The notes beneath the pieces are model-generated. The model was given only the letters and a program-made list of their open reading frames with translations, ran no database searches and was not told the origin of the DNA. The position numbers were made by a program, and so were the translations under genes. DNA of 64,000 nucleotides from Enterovirga aerilata (GTDB lineage Bacteria > Pseudomonadota > Alphaproteobacteria > Rhizobiales > Beijerinckiaceae): assembly GCF_013044135.1 (NCBI RefSeq), contig NZ_JABEPP010000005.1:299001-363000 (forward strand), in the 5' to 3' direction. Numbering within the stretch: the first letter of the stretch is position 1; each line of letters opens with the position of its first letter. This document shows, piece by piece, positions 52,796-64,000 of the stretch.

Positions 52796-53962
52796 CTACC
52801 GGACCCGCTCGAGGATCGAGACGTAGTTCGCGACCGCGGCGCCGCCCATGTTGAAGATCCCGGCGAGCTTCGCGTCCGGCACCTGGATGCCCTCGGCCTC
52901 GCCGCAGAGCTGCATGGCCGAAAGCGCGTGCATGGACACCCCCGTCGCGCCGATCGGGTGACCCTTGGCCTTCAGGCCGCCGGACGGGTTCACGGGCAGC
53001 CTGCCGTCCTTCTCGGTCCAGCCCTCCTTGACCGCCCGGGCGCCCTGCCCCTCCGGCGTCAGGCCCATCGCCTCGTATTCGATGAGCTCGGCGATGGTGA
53101 AGCAGTCATGCGTCTCGACGAAGGAGAGGTCGTCCAGCGCGATGCCGCCGGCGGCGAGCGCCCGCTTCCAGGCCTCCGCGCAGCCCTCGAACTTCAGGAT
53201 GTCCCGCTTGGACATGGGGAGGAAGTCCTGCGCATGCGCCGTGGCCCGGAACGCCACCGCACGCCGCATCGACTCGGCCGTCTCCCCATCCGCGATGACG
53301 AGCGCCGCCGCCCCGTCGGAGACGAGCGAGCAGTCGGTCCGCTTCAGCGGGCCGGCCACGAAGGGATTCTTGTCCGACTCGGCCCGGCAGAACTCGAAGC
53401 CGAGATCCTTGCGCATCTGCGCATAGGGATTCTGGACGCCGTTGCGGTGGTTCTTCGCCGCGATCAGCGCAAGCGCGTCCGACTGGTCGCCGTGGCGCTG
53501 GAAATAGGAGGCCGCGATCTTCCCGAACACGCCGGCGAAGCCGGCCGGAGTGTCGCCGTCCTCGGCGAGGTAGGACGCGCGCAGGAGGTTCTTCCCGATC
53601 TCGGCCGGCGGGGTGCGGGTCATCTGCTCGACGCCGACCACGAGCACGACGCGGGCGCGCTTCGCCTCGATCGTCTTCAGCGCCTGGTGAACCGCGGCCG
53701 AGCCGGTCGCGCAGGCGTTCTCCACGCGGGTCGCCGGCTTGAAGCGGAACGCGTCCGAGGCCTGGAAGACGAGCGAGGCGGTGAAATCCTGCGGGGAGAA
53801 GCCGGCGTTGAAATGGCCGAGGAAGACCTCGTCCACATCCTCGGGGCCGATCCCGGCATGGTCGAGCGCCTCGTTCGTCACGCGGACGACCAGGCTTTCG
53901 ACCGTCTCGGCATCGTGCTTCCCGAACGGGGTATGGGCCCAACCGACGATCGCGGGCTGCAT
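52796..53962 (-). CDS. SCP-x-type thiolase family protein
   Basis: 388 residues. Nucleophile C84 in 'ENACATGSAAVHQA', His in 'ETHDCFTIAELI' and 'NPSGGLKAKGHPIGATGV' are typical of the SCP-2/SCP-x thiolases. The second catalytic cysteine of classical biosynthetic thiolases is absent ('FNMGGAAVANYV'), as in that subfamily. It could cleave branched or sterol-side-chain acyl-CoAs; not a clear phaA. Confidence 0.9.
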   Translation of the reverse strand: MQPAIVGWAHTPFGKHDAETVESLVVRVTNEALDHAGIGPEDVDEVFLGHFNAGFSPQDFTASLVFQASDAFRFKPATRVENACATGSAAVHQALKTIEAKRARVVLVVGVEQMTRTPPAEIGKNLLRASYLAEDGDTPAGFAGVFGKIAASYFQRHGDQSDALALIAAKNHRNGVQNPYAQMRKDLGFEFCRAESDKNPFVAGPLKRTDCSLVSDGAAALVIADGETAESMRRAVAFRATAHAQDFLPMSKRDILKFEGCAEAWKRALAAGGIALDDLSFVETHDCFTIAELIEYEAMGLTPEGQGARAVKEGWTEKDGRLPVNPSGGLKAKGHPIGATGVSMHALSAMQLCGEAEGIQVPDAKLAGIFNMGGAAVANYVSILERVR

Positions 53963-54019
53963 GGTCTCTCCTCCGGCTAGTTAGGCGCATATGCGCCCAT
54001 TCGGGCTTCCGTTCAAGCG

Positions 54020-54928
54020 TCAATGGGCGGTCAGCAGGATCCCTAGCACGCCGAGCACGATGAGCCCCATCCCGGCGAACTCCCGCGGGGTCGCGCTCTG
54101 GGCGAAGACGCGCCGCGACACCGCCTGCGCCATGAGCACCTCGACGAGCGCGAGGGTGCGGACATTGGCCGCCGCGGTCAGGGCGAAGCCGATGAACCAG
54201 AACTGCGACGCCGCGGCACCGACGAAGCCCGCCCCGACCGACGAGCGCCACTCGCGCAAGCTGCCGAGAAGCGCGGGCCGATCGAACAGGAGGAGCCAGA
54301 GAGCCAGAATCGCGGTCTGGAGGAAGAGGCTCCAGGCCAGGGCCGTCGTGGCGCGGAGGAAGGCCGAACCGGATTCGAGGTTCAGGATCGCGCCCCGAAA
54401 GCCGACGGCCGAGAGGGCGAAGAGCGCGCCGGCCGCGACGCCGAGCGCGACGGGCAGGATGCCGCCCGTCCTGATGTCGCCCGCGGTGCGGGGCGACCAG
54501 GTGACCAGGATGACGCCCGCGGTGGCGAGCACGATCGCCGCGATGGCGACGGGCGGGAGCCGGTCGCCGAGAAAGACGAGACCGAAGACCGCGATCTGGA
54601 CCGCCTCCGTCTTGATGAGCGCCGTCACCACCGAGAACGAGCGCTGCCGCATCGCGGCGAGCATCAGGCCGGTCGCCAGGATCTGCGCGAGGGCGCCGAG
54701 CAGGATGAAGGCCGCGAAGCCGGGCCCGGGACGGGGCAGGGGCTCGCCCGTGAAGCCCAGCATGAGGAGGAGGAAGAGGAGCGAGAAGGGGAAGCCGTAG
54801 AGGAAACGGACCTGCGTCGCGCCGACCGTGCCGATCTTCTCGGTCAGCCGGCGCTGCATCGTGTTGCGGGCGACCTGGCCGGCCGAGGCGATCAGGGTCG
54901 CCGGAACCCAGAGGAGGGACATGTCCAT
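54020..54928 (-). CDS. EamA/DMT family transporter
   Basis: 302 residues with ten membrane helices and two EamA repeats ('FAAFILLGALAQILATGLMLAAM', 'LALVEVLMAQAVSRRVF ... FAGMGLIVLGVLGILLTAH' in parts). Drug/metabolite exporters of this size move amino acids or small metabolites; no substrate clue. Divergent from the carboxypeptidase gene. Confidence 0.88.
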   Translation of the reverse strand: MDMSLLWVPATLIASAGQVARNTMQRRLTEKIGTVGATQVRFLYGFPFSLLFLLLMLGFTGEPLPRPGPGFAAFILLGALAQILATGLMLAAMRQRSFSVVTALIKTEAVQIAVFGLVFLGDRLPPVAIAAIVLATAGVILVTWSPRTAGDIRTGGILPVALGVAAGALFALSAVGFRGAILNLESGSAFLRATTALAWSLFLQTAILALWLLLFDRPALLGSLREWRSSVGAGFVGAAASQFWFIGFALTAAANVRTLALVEVLMAQAVSRRVFAQSATPREFAGMGLIVLGVLGILLTAH

Positions 54929-55098
54929 GCGGGGGAGCCCGAGGGTTGCGTACAGGCGCTACGATGCCTTGCTGTCGCCACCTATGCGGCCATAAGGTTC
55001 GCGTTCCAAGCGAACCCGCCCCGCCCGCCCGGGCCGGGCACCCATCGGACAGACGCCCTTCAAAAATGCCGGGCCAGACCCCGCACGGAGACAACCGT

Positions 55099-56634
55099 AT
55101 GGCGCGCCGAGCCGTCCTCCTCCTCGCCGCAGCGCTCGCCCTGTTCGGCGCGAGCGCGGCCGAGGCGGGCACTCCCGCCCTGGTCGTGGACGCTGCCTCG
55201 GGCAGGGTCCTCTATGCCGACCGGGCGACCGATCCCTGGTACCCGGCCTCGGTGACCAAGCTGATGACGGCCTATGTCGCACTCGATCTCGTGCGCCAGG
55301 GCAAATTCTCGATGAACTCGCTCCTCACGATGTCGCCCGAGGCGACGAGGGAGCCGCCCTCCAAGATGGGCTTCAAGCCGGGAACGCAGCTCACGCTGGA
55401 GAACGCGCTCAGGATCATCATGGTGAAGTCGGCCAACGACGTCTCGATGATGATCGGCGAGAACCTCGCCGGCTCGGTCGAGAACTATGCCGCCCTCATG
55501 AACGAGGCCTCCCGCCGGCTCGGCATGCGCGAGAGCCGCTGGTACAACCAGAACGGCCTCCCGGACGAGCGGCAGCAGACCTCGGCGCGCGACATGGCGA
55601 TCCTGGCCCGCGCGCTGATCCACGAATTCCCGGAGCACGAGGACCTGTTCCGGATCGGCGCGCTCAAGCTCGGACGCAAGATCATCCGCAACCACAACGG
55701 CATGCTCGGCCGCTATCCCGGCGCCGACGGGATGAAGACCGGCTTCATCTGCATGGGCGGCTTCAACATCGTGGCCACCGCGACCCAGAACGGGCGCCGC
55801 CTGATCGCGGTCGTGATGGGCTATCCGTCCGCGCGCGAGCGCGACCTGCGCGCCGCGGATCTCTTCGATCACGGCTTCGCGTCCTCGGGCTGGGCGATGC
55901 AGACGGTCGATCAGCTTCCGCCCTCGCCTCTGATGTCCCCGCCGAACATGCGGTCCGTGATCTGCGGTCCGAACAAGCGCCAGCCGCAGGAGGATGACGA
56001 GACCGCCGTCGTCGCGGCGGCCCCGGGCGGCAATGCCGACAACCCGATCGCCTCGCTGTTCTCGCCGAGCACCTTCTCTGTCGCCTCCGCGGGTGCGGCG
56101 AGGTCCCTGGGCGGGCGCACCTCGCTCGGCCCGCGCGTCGAGTTCGAGCCCGTGCCGATCTGGCTCGGCGCCACGCCGGGCACCGTCGCGGACGAGGACG
56201 GAAAGACCAAGGCCAAGCCCGTCGCGATCGCCGCAAAGCCCGTGCAGTCGAAGCGTGTGCGCGGCCGCAACCTCGAGCCGGTCGCGGCCGCCGCCTCGCT
56301 GACGCCGCCGGTCGCCGGAACCAATCCGGGCGAAGGCGCCGCGGTCACCACCCTCCGCAGCGGCCCGAGTCCGGCATCCCGCTCGGCGCTCTCGGGCAAC
56401 CTGCAGGCCAAGCCCGCAGCGGACGCGAAGCCGAAGCTCGGGGCGGTCGGGGCCGGGGCGAAGGCCAAGCCCGGCCACGGCCAGATCAGGGCCAAGCCGG
56501 CCCTGCCGGCCGCCGCGCTCGACGGCGTCGAGCTCAGGAGGGACGCGAAGGCCAAGCCTCGGCCGGTGGCGAAGCCCGCCCGCCGGCCGGAAACGGCCGC
56601 GAGCGCATCGGAGAAGCGGGCTGCCGCGCAATAG
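55099..56634 (+). CDS. D-alanyl-D-alanine carboxypeptidase (PBP5/6-like)
   Basis: 511 residues from ATG 55099. Signal peptide (residues 1-23), peptidase S11 domain with S51-x2-K54 ('SVTKLM'), S111-A-N113 and K213-T-G215, then a long low-complexity tail (about 310-511) rich in Ala, Pro and Lys, replacing the usual PBP5 C-terminal domain and amphipathic anchor. Trims peptidoglycan pentapeptides in the periplasm. The alanine/proline/lysine tail is common in rhizobial DacF-type proteins. Confidence 0.92.
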   Translation: MARRAVLLLAAALALFGASAAEAGTPALVVDAASGRVLYADRATDPWYPASVTKLMTAYVALDLVRQGKFSMNSLLTMSPEATREPPSKMGFKPGTQLTLENALRIIMVKSANDVSMMIGENLAGSVENYAALMNEASRRLGMRESRWYNQNGLPDERQQTSARDMAILARALIHEFPEHEDLFRIGALKLGRKIIRNHNGMLGRYPGADGMKTGFICMGGFNIVATATQNGRRLIAVVMGYPSARERDLRAADLFDHGFASSGWAMQTVDQLPPSPLMSPPNMRSVICGPNKRQPQEDDETAVVAAAPGGNADNPIASLFSPSTFSVASAGAARSLGGRTSLGPRVEFEPVPIWLGATPGTVADEDGKTKAKPVAIAAKPVQSKRVRGRNLEPVAAAASLTPPVAGTNPGEGAAVTTLRSGPSPASRSALSGNLQAKPAADAKPKLGAVGAGAKAKPGHGQIRAKPALPAAALDGVELRRDAKAKPRPVAKPARRPETAASASEKRAAAQ

Positions 56635-56674
56635 CGCGATGGCCTGACGCGGCCGGCCGTCCTAGATAGGGGGC

Positions 56675-57829
56675 ATGCAGCCCGAAGCGCGCCCGGCCCC
56701 CATCCCGCTCACGGTGCTCACCGGCTATCTCGGGGCCGGCAAGACCACCCTGCTCAACCGCCTGCTCCGCGACCCGGCGCTCGCGGACACGGTGGTGATC
56801 GTCAACGAGTTCGGGGAGGTCGGGCTCGACCACCTGCTCGTGGAGAAGGTGGAGGACGGGCTGGTCCTCCTCTCCGCCGGATGCCTATGCTGCACCGTCC
56901 GCGGCGACCTCGTCCAGACGCTCGAGGACCTCCTGCGCAAGCGCGACAACGGCCGCATCGCCCCGTTCCGCCGCGTGGTCATCGAGACGACGGGCCTCGC
57001 CGATCCGGCACCCGTGCTCGGGGCGGTGCTCTACCACCCCTATCTGTCGCGGCGCTACGCGCTTGGCGCCGTGGTGACGGTCGTGGATGCGCTGCTCGGA
57101 GACGGCACGCTCGCCGCGCGGCCCGAGGCGCTCCGCCAGGCCGCGGTGGCGGACCGGATCGTGCTGACGAAGACGGACCTGGTCCAGGATCGGGCACAGC
57201 TCGACGGCTTGCGGGCGCGGCTGCGCGCCCTGAACCCCGCGGCCGAGATCGTGACCGCGGTTCACGGCGAGGCGGATGCCCGGACGGTGATCGGCGACGG
57301 CGTCTTCGACCCGGAAGGGAAGATCGCCGACGTCCGCAGCTGGCTGCGAGCGGAAGAGGTCGAGGCCGGACGTCCCGGCAACCACCATCATCACCATCAC
57401 GGACACGGTCACCACCACCACGACCACCATGGCGACGCGAGCCGGCACGACGAGCATATCCGCTCCTTCGTGCTCACGGCCGAGAAGCCGGTCGGGCAGA
57501 GCGCCCTCGACATGTTCCTCGACCTCGTCCGGTCGAGCTTCGGGCCGCGCATCCTGCGGCTGAAGGGGCTGGTGGACGTCGCCGAGAGCCCCGGCAAGCC
57601 CATCCTCATCCAGGGCGTTCAGCACGTCCTGCACGTGGCCGGCCTGCTGCCCGCCTGGCCGGACGGGGACCGGCGCACCCGCCTCGTCCTGATCGTGGAC
57701 GACGTGCCGGAGCACGCCATCCGGCGCCTGTGGGACGCCTTCACCGGACAGCCTGCTGTCGACGCGCCCGACGCGGCCGCCATCGCCGACAACCCGCTCG
57801 CGCCGGCGACGATGCGGCGGATCGGCTGA
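56675..57829 (+). CDS. CobW/COG0523 GTPase, metal chaperone type
   Basis: 384 residues. G1 'GYLGAGKTT' (17-25), metal-binding C70-x-C72-C73 ('GCLCCTVRGDL'), G3 'ETTGLADP', G4 'TKTDL', and a histidine-rich stretch (237-252, fourteen His in sixteen residues) that probably binds zinc, then a CobW_C domain. Such proteins deliver Zn or other metals under scarcity. No Zur box or metalloenzyme paralogue is seen next to it. Confidence 0.93.
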   Translation: MQPEARPAPIPLTVLTGYLGAGKTTLLNRLLRDPALADTVVIVNEFGEVGLDHLLVEKVEDGLVLLSAGCLCCTVRGDLVQTLEDLLRKRDNGRIAPFRRVVIETTGLADPAPVLGAVLYHPYLSRRYALGAVVTVVDALLGDGTLAARPEALRQAAVADRIVLTKTDLVQDRAQLDGLRARLRALNPAAEIVTAVHGEADARTVIGDGVFDPEGKIADVRSWLRAEEVEAGRPGNHHHHHHGHGHHHHDHHGDASRHDEHIRSFVLTAEKPVGQSALDMFLDLVRSSFGPRILRLKGLVDVAESPGKPILIQGVQHVLHVAGLLPAWPDGDRRTRLVLIVDDVPEHAIRRLWDAFTGQPAVDAPDAAAIADNPLAPATMRRIG

Positions 57830-57851
57830 AGCTGCCCGCCCGCCGCAGCCC

Positions 57852-59255
57852 TCACATATGGATCGGGCGCTTGTCGACCGCGAGCGCCGCTTCCTTCACG
57901 GCCTCGTTCAGGGTCGGGTGGGCGTGGCAGGTCCGGGCGATGTCTTCCGACGAGGCGCCGAACTCCATCGCGACCGCAGCCTCCGCGATCATGGTCCCGG
58001 CATCCGCCCCGAGGATATGAACCCCGAGCACGCGATCCGTTCCGGCATCCGCCAGGATCTTCACGAATCCGTCGGTGGTGCGGTTCACCTTGGCGCGGCC
58101 ATTGGCCGTGAAGGGAAACTTGCCGACATTGTAGCCGATGCCGGCCGCCTTCAGCTCGGCCTCGGTCTTGCCCACGGAAGCGATCTCCGGGAAGGTGTAG
58201 ACCACGCTCGGGATCACGTCGTAGTTCACGTGGCCCGCCTTGCCGGCGATGATCTCGGCAACCGCCATGCCCTCGTCCTCGGCCTTGTGGGCGAGCATCG
58301 GGCCCGCGATGACGTCCCCGATCGCGTAGATGCCGGTGACGTTGGTCGAGAAATGGGCGTCGACCTCGACCCGGCCCTTCGGGTCGGTCCGGACGCCTGC
58401 ATGCTCCAGTCCGAGACCTTCGGTGTAGGGTACACGGCCAGTCGCGACGAGGACGATGTCCGCGTCCAGCACCTCGGGCGTGCCCTCGCCCTGCGCCGGC
58501 TCGACCGTGACCTTCGCGCCGCCGCCGGAGGTCTCGACCTTCGTCACCTTGGAGGCGAGCCTGAAGGCGAAGCCCTGCTTGCCGAGGATGCGCTGGAACT
58601 GCTTGGCGACCTCGTCGTCCATGCCGGGCAGGATGCGGTCGAGGAACTCGACGACGGTCACCTCGGCGCCGAGCCGGCGCCAGACCGAGCCGAGCTCGAG
58701 CCCGATCACGCCCGCGCCCACCACGACCAGCCGCTTCGGCACGCTCGCGAGCTCGAGCGCCCCCGTTGACGACACGACGACCTTCTCGTCGATCTCGATC
58801 CCGCGCAGCGGCGCCACCTCGGAACCCGTCGCGATGACGATGTTCTTGGTCTCGATGAGCTGGTTCGAGCCGTCCTCGGCCGTGATCTCGACCTGGCCCG
58901 GCGCCTTGATGCAGCCCCGGCCGTGGAAGGTGTCGATCTTGTTCTTCTTCAGGAGGAACTCGACGCCCTTCACGTTCCCGGAGACGCCCTCGTCCTTGAA
59001 GGCCATCATCTTCGCAAGGTCGAGCTTCGGGGCCGGGACCTCGATCCCGAGATCGGAGAAATGGTCGCGCGCCTCCGCGAAGAGCTCGGAGGCATGCAGC
59101 AGCGCCTTCGACGGGATGCAGCCGACATTCAGGCAGGTGCCGCCATGCGTCGCCCGCTTCTCCACCACGGCGGTCTTGAGGCCGAGCTGCGCCGCCCGGA
59201 TGGCGCACACATACCCGCCGGGGCCGGTGCCGATGACGACGAGATCGTAGGACAT
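57852..59255 (-). CDS. lpdA: Dihydrolipoyl dehydrogenase (E3)
   Basis: 467 residues from ATG 59255; a GTG immediately before is less likely. FAD/NAD disulfide oxidoreductase of 2-oxo acid dehydrogenase complexes: '[20 protein letters not shown]', redox pair C41/C46 in '[13 protein letters not shown]', '[16 protein letters not shown]' for NAD and the His-Glu '[13 protein letters not shown]'. Downstream partner of sucA-sucB, separated from sucB by accessory genes. Confidence 0.96.
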   Translation of the reverse strand: MSYDLVVIGTGPGGYVCAIRAAQLGLKTAVVEKRATHGGTCLNVGCIPSKALLHASELFAEARDHFSDLGIEVPAPKLDLAKMMAFKDEGVSGNVKGVEFLLKKNKIDTFHGRGCIKAPGQVEITAEDGSNQLIETKNIVIATGSEVAPLRGIEIDEKVVVSSTGALELASVPKRLVVVGAGVIGLELGSVWRRLGAEVTVVEFLDRILPGMDDEVAKQFQRILGKQGFAFRLASKVTKVETSGGGAKVTVEPAQGEGTPEVLDADIVLVATGRVPYTEGLGLEHAGVRTDPKGRVEVDAHFSTNVTGIYAIGDVIAGPMLAHKAEDEGMAVAEIIAGKAGHVNYDVIPSVVYTFPEIASVGKTEAELKAAGIGYNVGKFPFTANGRAKVNRTTDGFVKILADAGTDRVLGVHILGADAGTMIAEAAVAMEFGASSEDIARTCHAHPTLNEAVKEAALAVDKRPIHM

Positions 59256-59272
59256 CACTTTCCTTGTTCAGC

Positions 59273-59587
59273 TCATTCGGCCGCGGTGCGCCGAGCCTTG
59301 TAGCGCGCGGCTAGTTCCTCAACGAGATCGGTCTCGATCTTTATGCGCGCCGCATCCGGACAGAAGTCGATCTCCTCCCCGAGCACGTCGAGGTTCCAGC
59401 CGAATGTGTGGCCATGCGACCCCACAGAGACGGTTCTGAAGAAGGTTTCGTTCTTCAGAGGAGCATAAATTGGCCCTTGAGCAATGGCTTCCGACAGATC
59501 GTATTCCCCACTGAGCCCGTCATCGAAGGTGATGCGTAGCACGGGATATCGAACAACCTCGACGGCAGCGATCCGATGCGGCCTCAT
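59273..59587 (-). CDS. DUF2442 domain protein
   Basis: 104 residues from ATG 59587 ('MRPHRIAAVEVVRYPVLRITF'-like start; ATG overlaps the DUF4160 stop). DUF2442 core 'ITFDDGLSGEYDLSEAI' and 'GHTFGWNLDVLGEEIDFCPDAARI'. DUF2442 partners of DUF4160 are predicted antitoxin-like or regulatory proteins; role unproven. Base composition is less GC-rich than lpdA and sucB. Confidence 0.88.
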   Translation of the reverse strand: MRPHRIAAVEVVRYPVLRITFDDGLSGEYDLSEAIAQGPIYAPLKNETFFRTVSVGSHGHTFGWNLDVLGEEIDFCPDAARIKIETDLVEELAARYKARRTAAE

Positions 59588-59838
59588 TCCGAAAACCCTC
59601 CCGGATTCCGCTTGGCCCTGATCTCCGCCCACATATAGGCGACCTGCTCACGATTGGCAGCCAACCACTCCTGCACGGCCCTCGTCTTTGCCCGCGGCAG
59701 CGAGCCATGCAGGACCTCCCCCGTGGCGATCGAGACCTGTGCCTCCGACCCAGCGAAGACGGCGTGGAGATGAGGGGGCAAATGGTCGTTAAGATGGATC
59801 ATAATCCGAACGCCGTCGATGACCGCAATCGTCGGCAT
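59584..59838 (-). CDS. DUF4160 domain protein
   Basis: 84 residues. DUF4160 signature 'RIMIHLNDHLPPHLHAVFAGSEAQVSIATGEVLHG' in parts and 'LPRAKTRAVQEWLAANREQ'. In many genomes it is paired with DUF2442, as here, with an ATGA overlap, and the pair is regarded as toxin-antitoxin-like by arrangement; which is toxin is not known to me. It lies in the same direction as the surrounding sucB and lpdA. Confidence 0.9.
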   Translation of the reverse strand: MPTIAVIDGVRIMIHLNDHLPPHLHAVFAGSEAQVSIATGEVLHGSLPRAKTRAVQEWLAANREQVAYMWAEIRAKRNPGGFSE

Positions 59839-59860
59839 CAGGCTACCAGAACCTCAGAGA

Positions 59861-60067
59861 TCAGGTGCCAAGCGTCACGACGAGGCGCTTCAAGTCTCGC
59901 CACCCCTGGATGCGAGTTGAGGACGTCCCGGCACGGTTCAGCGCCAAGATGTCGTACCCGGGCTGATTGGCTTGTGCACGACAGGCCTGAATGCCGCCAA
60001 TCAGGAGACGACCGATCACCAGGTGCTCCGCGCCTGCCGCCTCAAGCGCTGTCTCCAGTCGAGCCAA
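59861..60067 (-). pseudogene. Truncated PD-(D/E)XK-like nuclease fragment
   Basis: A 68-codon frame: 'GAEHLVIGRLLIGGIQACRA' then 'NQPGYDILALNRAGTSSTRIQ'. This looks like the first part of small PD-(D/E)XK proteins whose motif runs 'GYDILALN..g...RIQVKT'; the expected Val-Lys-Thr is replaced by 'GWRDLKR' and the frame stops soon after. I read it as a broken gene, though a short real protein cannot be excluded. It begins seven bases after the sucB stop. Confidence 0.5.
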
Positions 60068-60074
60068 GGGCCGA

Positions 60075-61334
60075 TCAGAGATCGAGGACGAGCCGCGCCG
60101 GATCCTCCAGGGCCTCCTTGATGCGCACCAGGAAGGTCACGGCCTCCTTCCCGTCGACGATCCGGTGGTCGTAGGACAGGGCGAGATACATCATCGGCCG
60201 GGCCACGATCTGGCCGCCGCGGATGACGGGCCGCTCCTCGATCCGATGCATGCCGAGGATGCCGGATTGCGGGGCGTTCAGGATCGGGGTCGACATGAGC
60301 GAGCCGTAAATCCCGCCATTGGTGATCGTGAAGGTGCCGCCCTGCATCTCCTCGATCTTGAGCTGGCCATCGCGCGCCTTCTTGCCGAATCCCGCAATGG
60401 CCTTCTCGATCTCGGCAATCGAGAGCTGGTCGGCATCGCGCACCACGGGCACGACGAGGCCCTTGTCCGTCCCGACCGCGATGCCGATGTGGTAGTAGTT
60501 CTTGTAGATGATGTCCTGGCCGTCGATCTCGGCATTGACGGCCGGCAATTCCTTCAGAGCCTGCACGACGGCCTTGGTGAAGAAGCCCATGAAGCCGAGC
60601 TTCACACCGTGCTTCTTCTCGAACACGTCCTTGTATTGCGAGCGGAGCTTCATCACGGCGCCCATGTCGACGTCGTTGAACGTCGTGAGCATCGCCGCGA
60701 TGTTCTGGGCGTCCTTCAGCCGGCGCGCGATGGTCTGGCGGAGCTTGGTCATGCGGACGCGCTCCTCGCGGGAGGCATCGTCCGGCGCGGAGGGGGCCCG
60801 GAGCTGTACGGGCGCGGGCGCTTGCGCCGCGACCCCGACCGGTCCGCCCTGGAGCGCCGCCAGCATGTCGCCCTTCGTCACCCGGCCGTCCTTGCCGGTG
60901 ACGGCGACATTCGCCGGATCGAGCCCGGTCTCGGCCGCGATGCGGCCGACGGCCGGGCCGTTCGGCGAGGAGACGGGGGATTTCGCGGGCTGCTGGGCCG
61001 GGGCGGAGGCTGGCTTGGGCGCATCCTGCTTCGGCGCCCCCGCCGGCGTCCTGGCCTCCGCGGGCTTTGCGGCCGGTGCGGCGCCCGCGGCTGCCCCGCC
61101 CTCGACGATGGAGCCCAGGACCGCGCCCGGCCCCACGGTCTCGCCGTCCTTGGCGACGATGTCGCCGAGCGTGCCGGAGGCCGGCGCGTTCACCTCGAGC
61201 GTGACCTTGTCCGTCTCGAGTTCGACCAGGGGCTCATCCGCCTTCACGGGATCGCCTGGCTTCTTGAACCAGCGGCCGATCGTGGCCTCGGTCACGGACT
61301 CGCCCAGCGTCGGGACTGTGATGTCGGTTGGCAT
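60075..61334 (-). CDS. sucB: 2-oxoglutarate dehydrogenase E2, succinyltransferase
   Basis: 419 residues. One lipoyl domain with K43 in '[11 protein letters not shown]', Ala/Pro-rich linker, E3/E1-binding domain ('[33 protein letters not shown]' in parts) and catalytic domain with H390-x3-D394 in '[12 protein letters not shown]'. Succinyl transfer to CoA in the TCA cycle. Normally followed closely by lpdA. Confidence 0.97.
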   Translation of the reverse strand: MPTDITVPTLGESVTEATIGRWFKKPGDPVKADEPLVELETDKVTLEVNAPASGTLGDIVAKDGETVGPGAVLGSIVEGGAAAGAAPAAKPAEARTPAGAPKQDAPKPASAPAQQPAKSPVSSPNGPAVGRIAAETGLDPANVAVTGKDGRVTKGDMLAALQGGPVGVAAQAPAPVQLRAPSAPDDASREERVRMTKLRQTIARRLKDAQNIAAMLTTFNDVDMGAVMKLRSQYKDVFEKKHGVKLGFMGFFTKAVVQALKELPAVNAEIDGQDIIYKNYYHIGIAVGTDKGLVVPVVRDADQLSIAEIEKAIAGFGKKARDGQLKIEEMQGGTFTITNGGIYGSLMSTPILNAPQSGILGMHRIEERPVIRGGQIVARPMMYLALSYDHRIVDGKEAVTFLVRIKEALEDPARLVLDL

Positions 61335-61545
61335 GTCGTTGCGCCGGAAGCGGCGTCCTTCTCGAGGCGGCCGCGGAGCGGCCGGGTTGGATTGCCCGCA
61401 GGACGGACCTGCGTCGGATGGTCGGCCCCGTATCTAGTGCGGGAGCGGCCCGCCGTCACGCGGCTTTCGCATCCGGGCGGAGCAGCCATTCGGGTGAGGA
61501 AGAAGTAAGGCGGACGCGCGGTGCGCCCGCCCCGCCCCGCCGGGC

Positions 61546-64000
<2,455 letters not shown>

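Noticed and set aside
51284-53980. Open frame of 898 codons on the + strand over phaC end, MFS and thiolase genes
   Set aside because: It is out of frame with recognisable genes on both strands, arginine- and alanine-rich, and lacks any domain; typical of very GC-rich DNA.
54996-55016. GGTTCGC/GCGAACC hairpin before the carboxypeptidase gene as an operator
   Set aside because: A 7-bp stem alone in such GC-rich DNA is weak evidence and no second copy was seen.

Overview
The window reads as chromosomal DNA of a high-GC alphaproteobacterium, most likely order Hyphomicrobiales (Rhizobiales), perhaps near Methylobacteriaceae, Salinarimonas or Chelatococcus. Support comes from an Irr-type Fur regulator divergent from fabA-fabB-fabI, the run trpS-usp-nfu-tsaB-rimI ... 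miaB-phoH-ybeY-corC-lnt-xre-metK-trmB, a sucA-sucB-lpdA operon, CarD, class I PhaC, and an sRNA that looks like the rhizobial alpha-r8/MmgR family. Genus is inference. Nearly all sequence is coding and most genes are housekeeping.

Layout. 1-6272: an oligopeptide-type ABC transporter operon (binding protein cut by the left edge, two permeases, two ATPases) with a vapBC toxin-antitoxin pair between permease C and ATPase D. 6412-8508: tRNA-Arg(CCT), a secreted SNase-like protein, an acetyltransferase and CarD. 8905-11954: glutaryl-CoA dehydrogenase and a class III CoA-transferase (glutarate/lysine breakdown), separated by a DUF559 nuclease-like gene framed by inverted palindromic repeats. 11961-17733: Trm112, Lon-N protein, YbbN/CnoX, ProX editing protein, small proteins, the alpha-r8-like sRNA (about 15251-15341), a Tim44-domain protein and ilvE. 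17841-20442: MarR, OmpR-type response regulator and histidine kinase. 20449-26255: CsaA, TetR, proC, YbjN, DUF2336, trmB, metK. 26389-37099: the long leftward cluster xre to trpS. 37246-41604: metallo-beta-lactamase-fold protein, fabI, fabB, fabA, irr.

41605-42938 is the only long non-coding stretch and is packed with palindromic repeats, including 118-bp units, two of them almost identical and in tandem. It is followed by hom, glpX, small proteins, a beta-helix secreted protein, an alaC-like aminotransferase, phaC, an MFS transporter, a thiolase, an EamA transporter, a D,D-carboxypeptidase and a CobW-family GTPase. 57852-64000: lpdA, a DUF2442/DUF4160 pair, a nuclease remnant, sucB and sucA (cut by the right edge).

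The main unusual theme is that three small accessory modules (vapBC; DUF559 with its repeats; DUF4160/DUF2442 plus a nuclease remnant) each lie between genes of one metabolic or transport operon and in the same direction as it. No phage, integrase, transposase, CRISPR array or recognised defence island was seen.
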